Assembly: GCA_028696365.1 (NCBI GenBank)
Contig: JAQVHG010000134.1
Location: 1 to 6,256, forward strand
Source: Methanofollis sp.
GTDB taxonomy: Archaea > Halobacteriota > Methanomicrobia > Methanomicrobiales > Methanofollaceae
DNA: 6,256 nucleotides
Direction: 5' to 3'
Position 1 is the first letter of the stretch; the number at the start of each line of letters is the position of its first letter. The notes under the pieces are model-generated. The model made no database searches. It saw only the letters and a list, made by a program, of their open reading frames with translations, and was not told where the DNA came from. The translations under genes were made by a program, and so were the position numbers. Positions 5,252 through 6,256 of this stretch are shown piece after piece.

Positions 5252-5463
5252 GGCTCTGTAGAAATGCTCTTGATGAATCTCTCTGTCGGGGGGATTGGCC
5301 GCCCCCCGAACCCCCCGCGCCACGATAGGTCGAAGGCGGCAACACTCTCTTTATGGCCGTAGATTCTGCCTTCCCGGCCATATCATGGCCTCCGGCCAAA
5401 GGGGTAGGAATGTGGGTGACACATGTCTCCCCCACACAAGAGGTGGGGGGTCTCTACAAAGCC
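5252..5463 (+). repeat. Palindromic element copy 3
   Basis: About 212 bp between GGCTCTGTAG and CTACAAAGCC (one mismatch from the inverse). The first hairpin is TCGGGGGG with CCCCCCGA (5286-5293 and 5302-5309). Then comes the conserved block CACGATAGGTCGAAGGCGGC (5321-5340). The right arm starts CTTCCC as in the other copies, but the GGGGCAGCGCCCC hairpin is replaced by GGCCA-TATCA-TGGCC (5376-5390), so a stem-loop is kept with different bases. The tail GGTGACACATGTCTCC to GGGGGGTCTCTAC follows the other copies. It occupies the space between two convergent genes. Confidence 0.7.
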
Positions 5464-5510
5464 CTTCTTTTCCTGGTCATGATAAGCGGGAAAACCAGAT
5501 CGTACAGGAT

Positions 5511-5518
5511 AAAAAAAA
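5511..5518 (-). terminator. Oligo-T terminator of the TsaA/TrmO gene
   Basis: The minus strand shows T8 about 13 nt after the TGA (plus-strand A8). No strong hairpin precedes it, as is normal for archaea. Confidence 0.6.
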
Positions 5519-5531
5519 TAAAGCGGCGGGA

Positions 5532-6107
5532 TCACGGCCTTGATCTCTCACATTCACGCTGGATCTTCTGCATCCATCCAGGGATCTGAACATTTTCTTG
5601 CGGGAAAAAATCCCTGACATAGGGCTTGATGTCGATGACCGGACTCCCGTCGATCGCGTCCAGGTCGGTGACGCTCAGAACATTTCCCTTCCGTCCGCAG
5701 AGGCGGACAACCGTCATAAGCACCGGGTTTGGCCTGGCAGGGCTGCAGGTGCCGAATATCCCCGTCAGCGGCATATCTGCTCTTCCCATTGGATGTACTC
5801 TGGTCAGGGCCCGGCTCATTTCTGGCACCTGATGTGCCCAGTACAATACGGTCAGGTGAGAATATTCATCGATCCCTTCGAGGATATCGATCAGGTCCTC
5901 GTTGATGACAATCTCTGACATCTCTCTGTCAGCCCTGTGAACACGCCTCACGGTATCGTCGAGTTCTCCCTGCATGGCGATGCCCTCATGGTCGGCGACC
6001 AGGAAGGGCTCCTTGGTCCTGTTCCTGATCACTCCCACCGGCCGCAGGGTCATCTCAAGGGATGCATCGCCACCATGAACCATCTTTTTTGGATTCTTAT
6101 CCGTCAT
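5532..6107 (-). CDS. trmO: TsaA/TrmO-family SAM-dependent methyltransferase
   Basis: A 191 aa protein of the TsaA/TrmO family (Pfam PF01980, UPF0066), whose bacterial member uses S-adenosylmethionine to N6-methylate t6A37 in tRNA. Visible hallmarks are LRPVGVIRN (21-29), EGIDEYSHLTVLYWAH (77-92), the signature GIFGTCSPARPNPVLMTVVRL (116-136) and DAIDGSPVIDIKPY (150-163). Residues after 165 are a short basic tail. The signature differs from the usual FATRSPxRPNPIG: Arg is Cys at 121, and the Ile-Gly after NP is Val-Leu (129-130). Substrate identity is therefore less certain than family membership. The start is unsure. ATG 6107 is the most upstream possible, M9 has no ribosome binding site, and M19 (6053) is where family homology begins. 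The gene has its own promoter and terminator. Confidence 0.85.
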   Translation of the reverse strand: MTDKNPKKMVHGGDASLEMTLRPVGVIRNRTKEPFLVADHEGIAMQGELDDTVRRVHRADREMSEIVINEDLIDILEGIDEYSHLTVLYWAHQVPEMSRALTRVHPMGRADMPLTGIFGTCSPARPNPVLMTVVRLCGRKGNVLSVTDLDAIDGSPVIDIKPYVRDFFPQENVQIPGWMQKIQRECERSRP

Positions 6108-6130
6108 ACCTCTTTGTGTTCCGGGAAATC

Positions 6131-6137
6131 ATAAAAA
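6131..6137 (-). promoter_or_regulatory. Putative TATA box of the TsaA/TrmO gene
   Basis: CATTTTTATG on the minus strand, centred about 27 nt from ATG 6107. The usual spacing puts the transcription start at or next to that ATG, so the message may be leaderless. The GAGGT directly against the ATG would then not serve as a binding site. Confidence 0.4.
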
Positions 6138-6220
6138 TGTGCGGATATTTCATACCAGCAGGGGAGCACCTCCCTCATCACTCCCGGCAAGATCAGTACG
6201 CCTGACATAGGTCCCAAGAG

Positions 6221-6256
6221 TAGAGGGATGTTGGCTTTGAGGTCATCCCAAAATCT
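6221..6256 (+). repeat. Possible partial third copy of short module at window edge
   Basis: CTTTGAGGTCATCCC resembles TTTTGAGGTTATCCTGG of module A and TTTTGAGGGCATCCTAG of module B. It lies inside a GGGATG/CATCCC dyad (6225-6249). The window ends before the rest could be compared. Confidence 0.25.

Noticed and set aside
2353..5463. CRISPR array
   Set aside because: The repeats are long, palindromic, irregularly spaced and diverged, with no repeat-spacer periodicity and no cas genes.

Overview
The window looks like chromosomal DNA of a euryarchaeal methanogen, most likely from the Methanomicrobiales. This is an inference from archaeal TATA-type boxes about 25-45 nt before the starts, oligo-T terminators, a GC-rich coding style against AT-rich spacers, and a lipoprotein whose DLEGGFYGI-type domain I associate with methanogens. 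No gene here proves the lineage.

Layout. (1) Positions 124-1518, minus strand: a three-domain sulfur protein with a metallo-beta-lactamase persulfide-dioxygenase-like domain, a rhodanese domain without its cysteine, and a rhodanese domain with it. This is the architecture of bacterial CstB. (2) Positions 1519-3359: about 1.8 kb with no believable gene. It is filled by two families of decayed repeats and AT-rich spacers. (3) Positions 3360-3671, minus strand: a complete YbjQ/UPF0145 protein. (4) Positions 3672-4837: about 1.2 kb without a gene, holding an AT-rich dyad followed by T8, a TATA-like box and a second well-kept copy of the repeat. (5) Positions 4838-5218, plus strand: a small secreted lipoprotein. 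(6) Positions 5252-5463: a third repeat copy between convergent genes. (7) Positions 5532-6107, minus strand: a TsaA/TrmO-type methyltransferase. The window ends in its upstream region.

The genes do not form one pathway: a sulfur-handling enzyme, a putative metal-binding oligomer, an envelope lipoprotein and a tRNA-modification-type enzyme, each apparently with its own promoter. The least ordinary feature is a family of about 210-240 bp palindromic elements with the terminal inverted repeat GGCTCTGTAGAAAT, all in the same orientation. There are three recognisable copies plus several partial ends. They carry two internal GC-rich hairpins, and one hairpin is kept with a different sequence in one copy. 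They resemble a non-autonomous mobile element or a structured intergenic repeat. Two copies bracket the lipoprotein gene. I see no transposase, CRISPR array, tRNA or rRNA.
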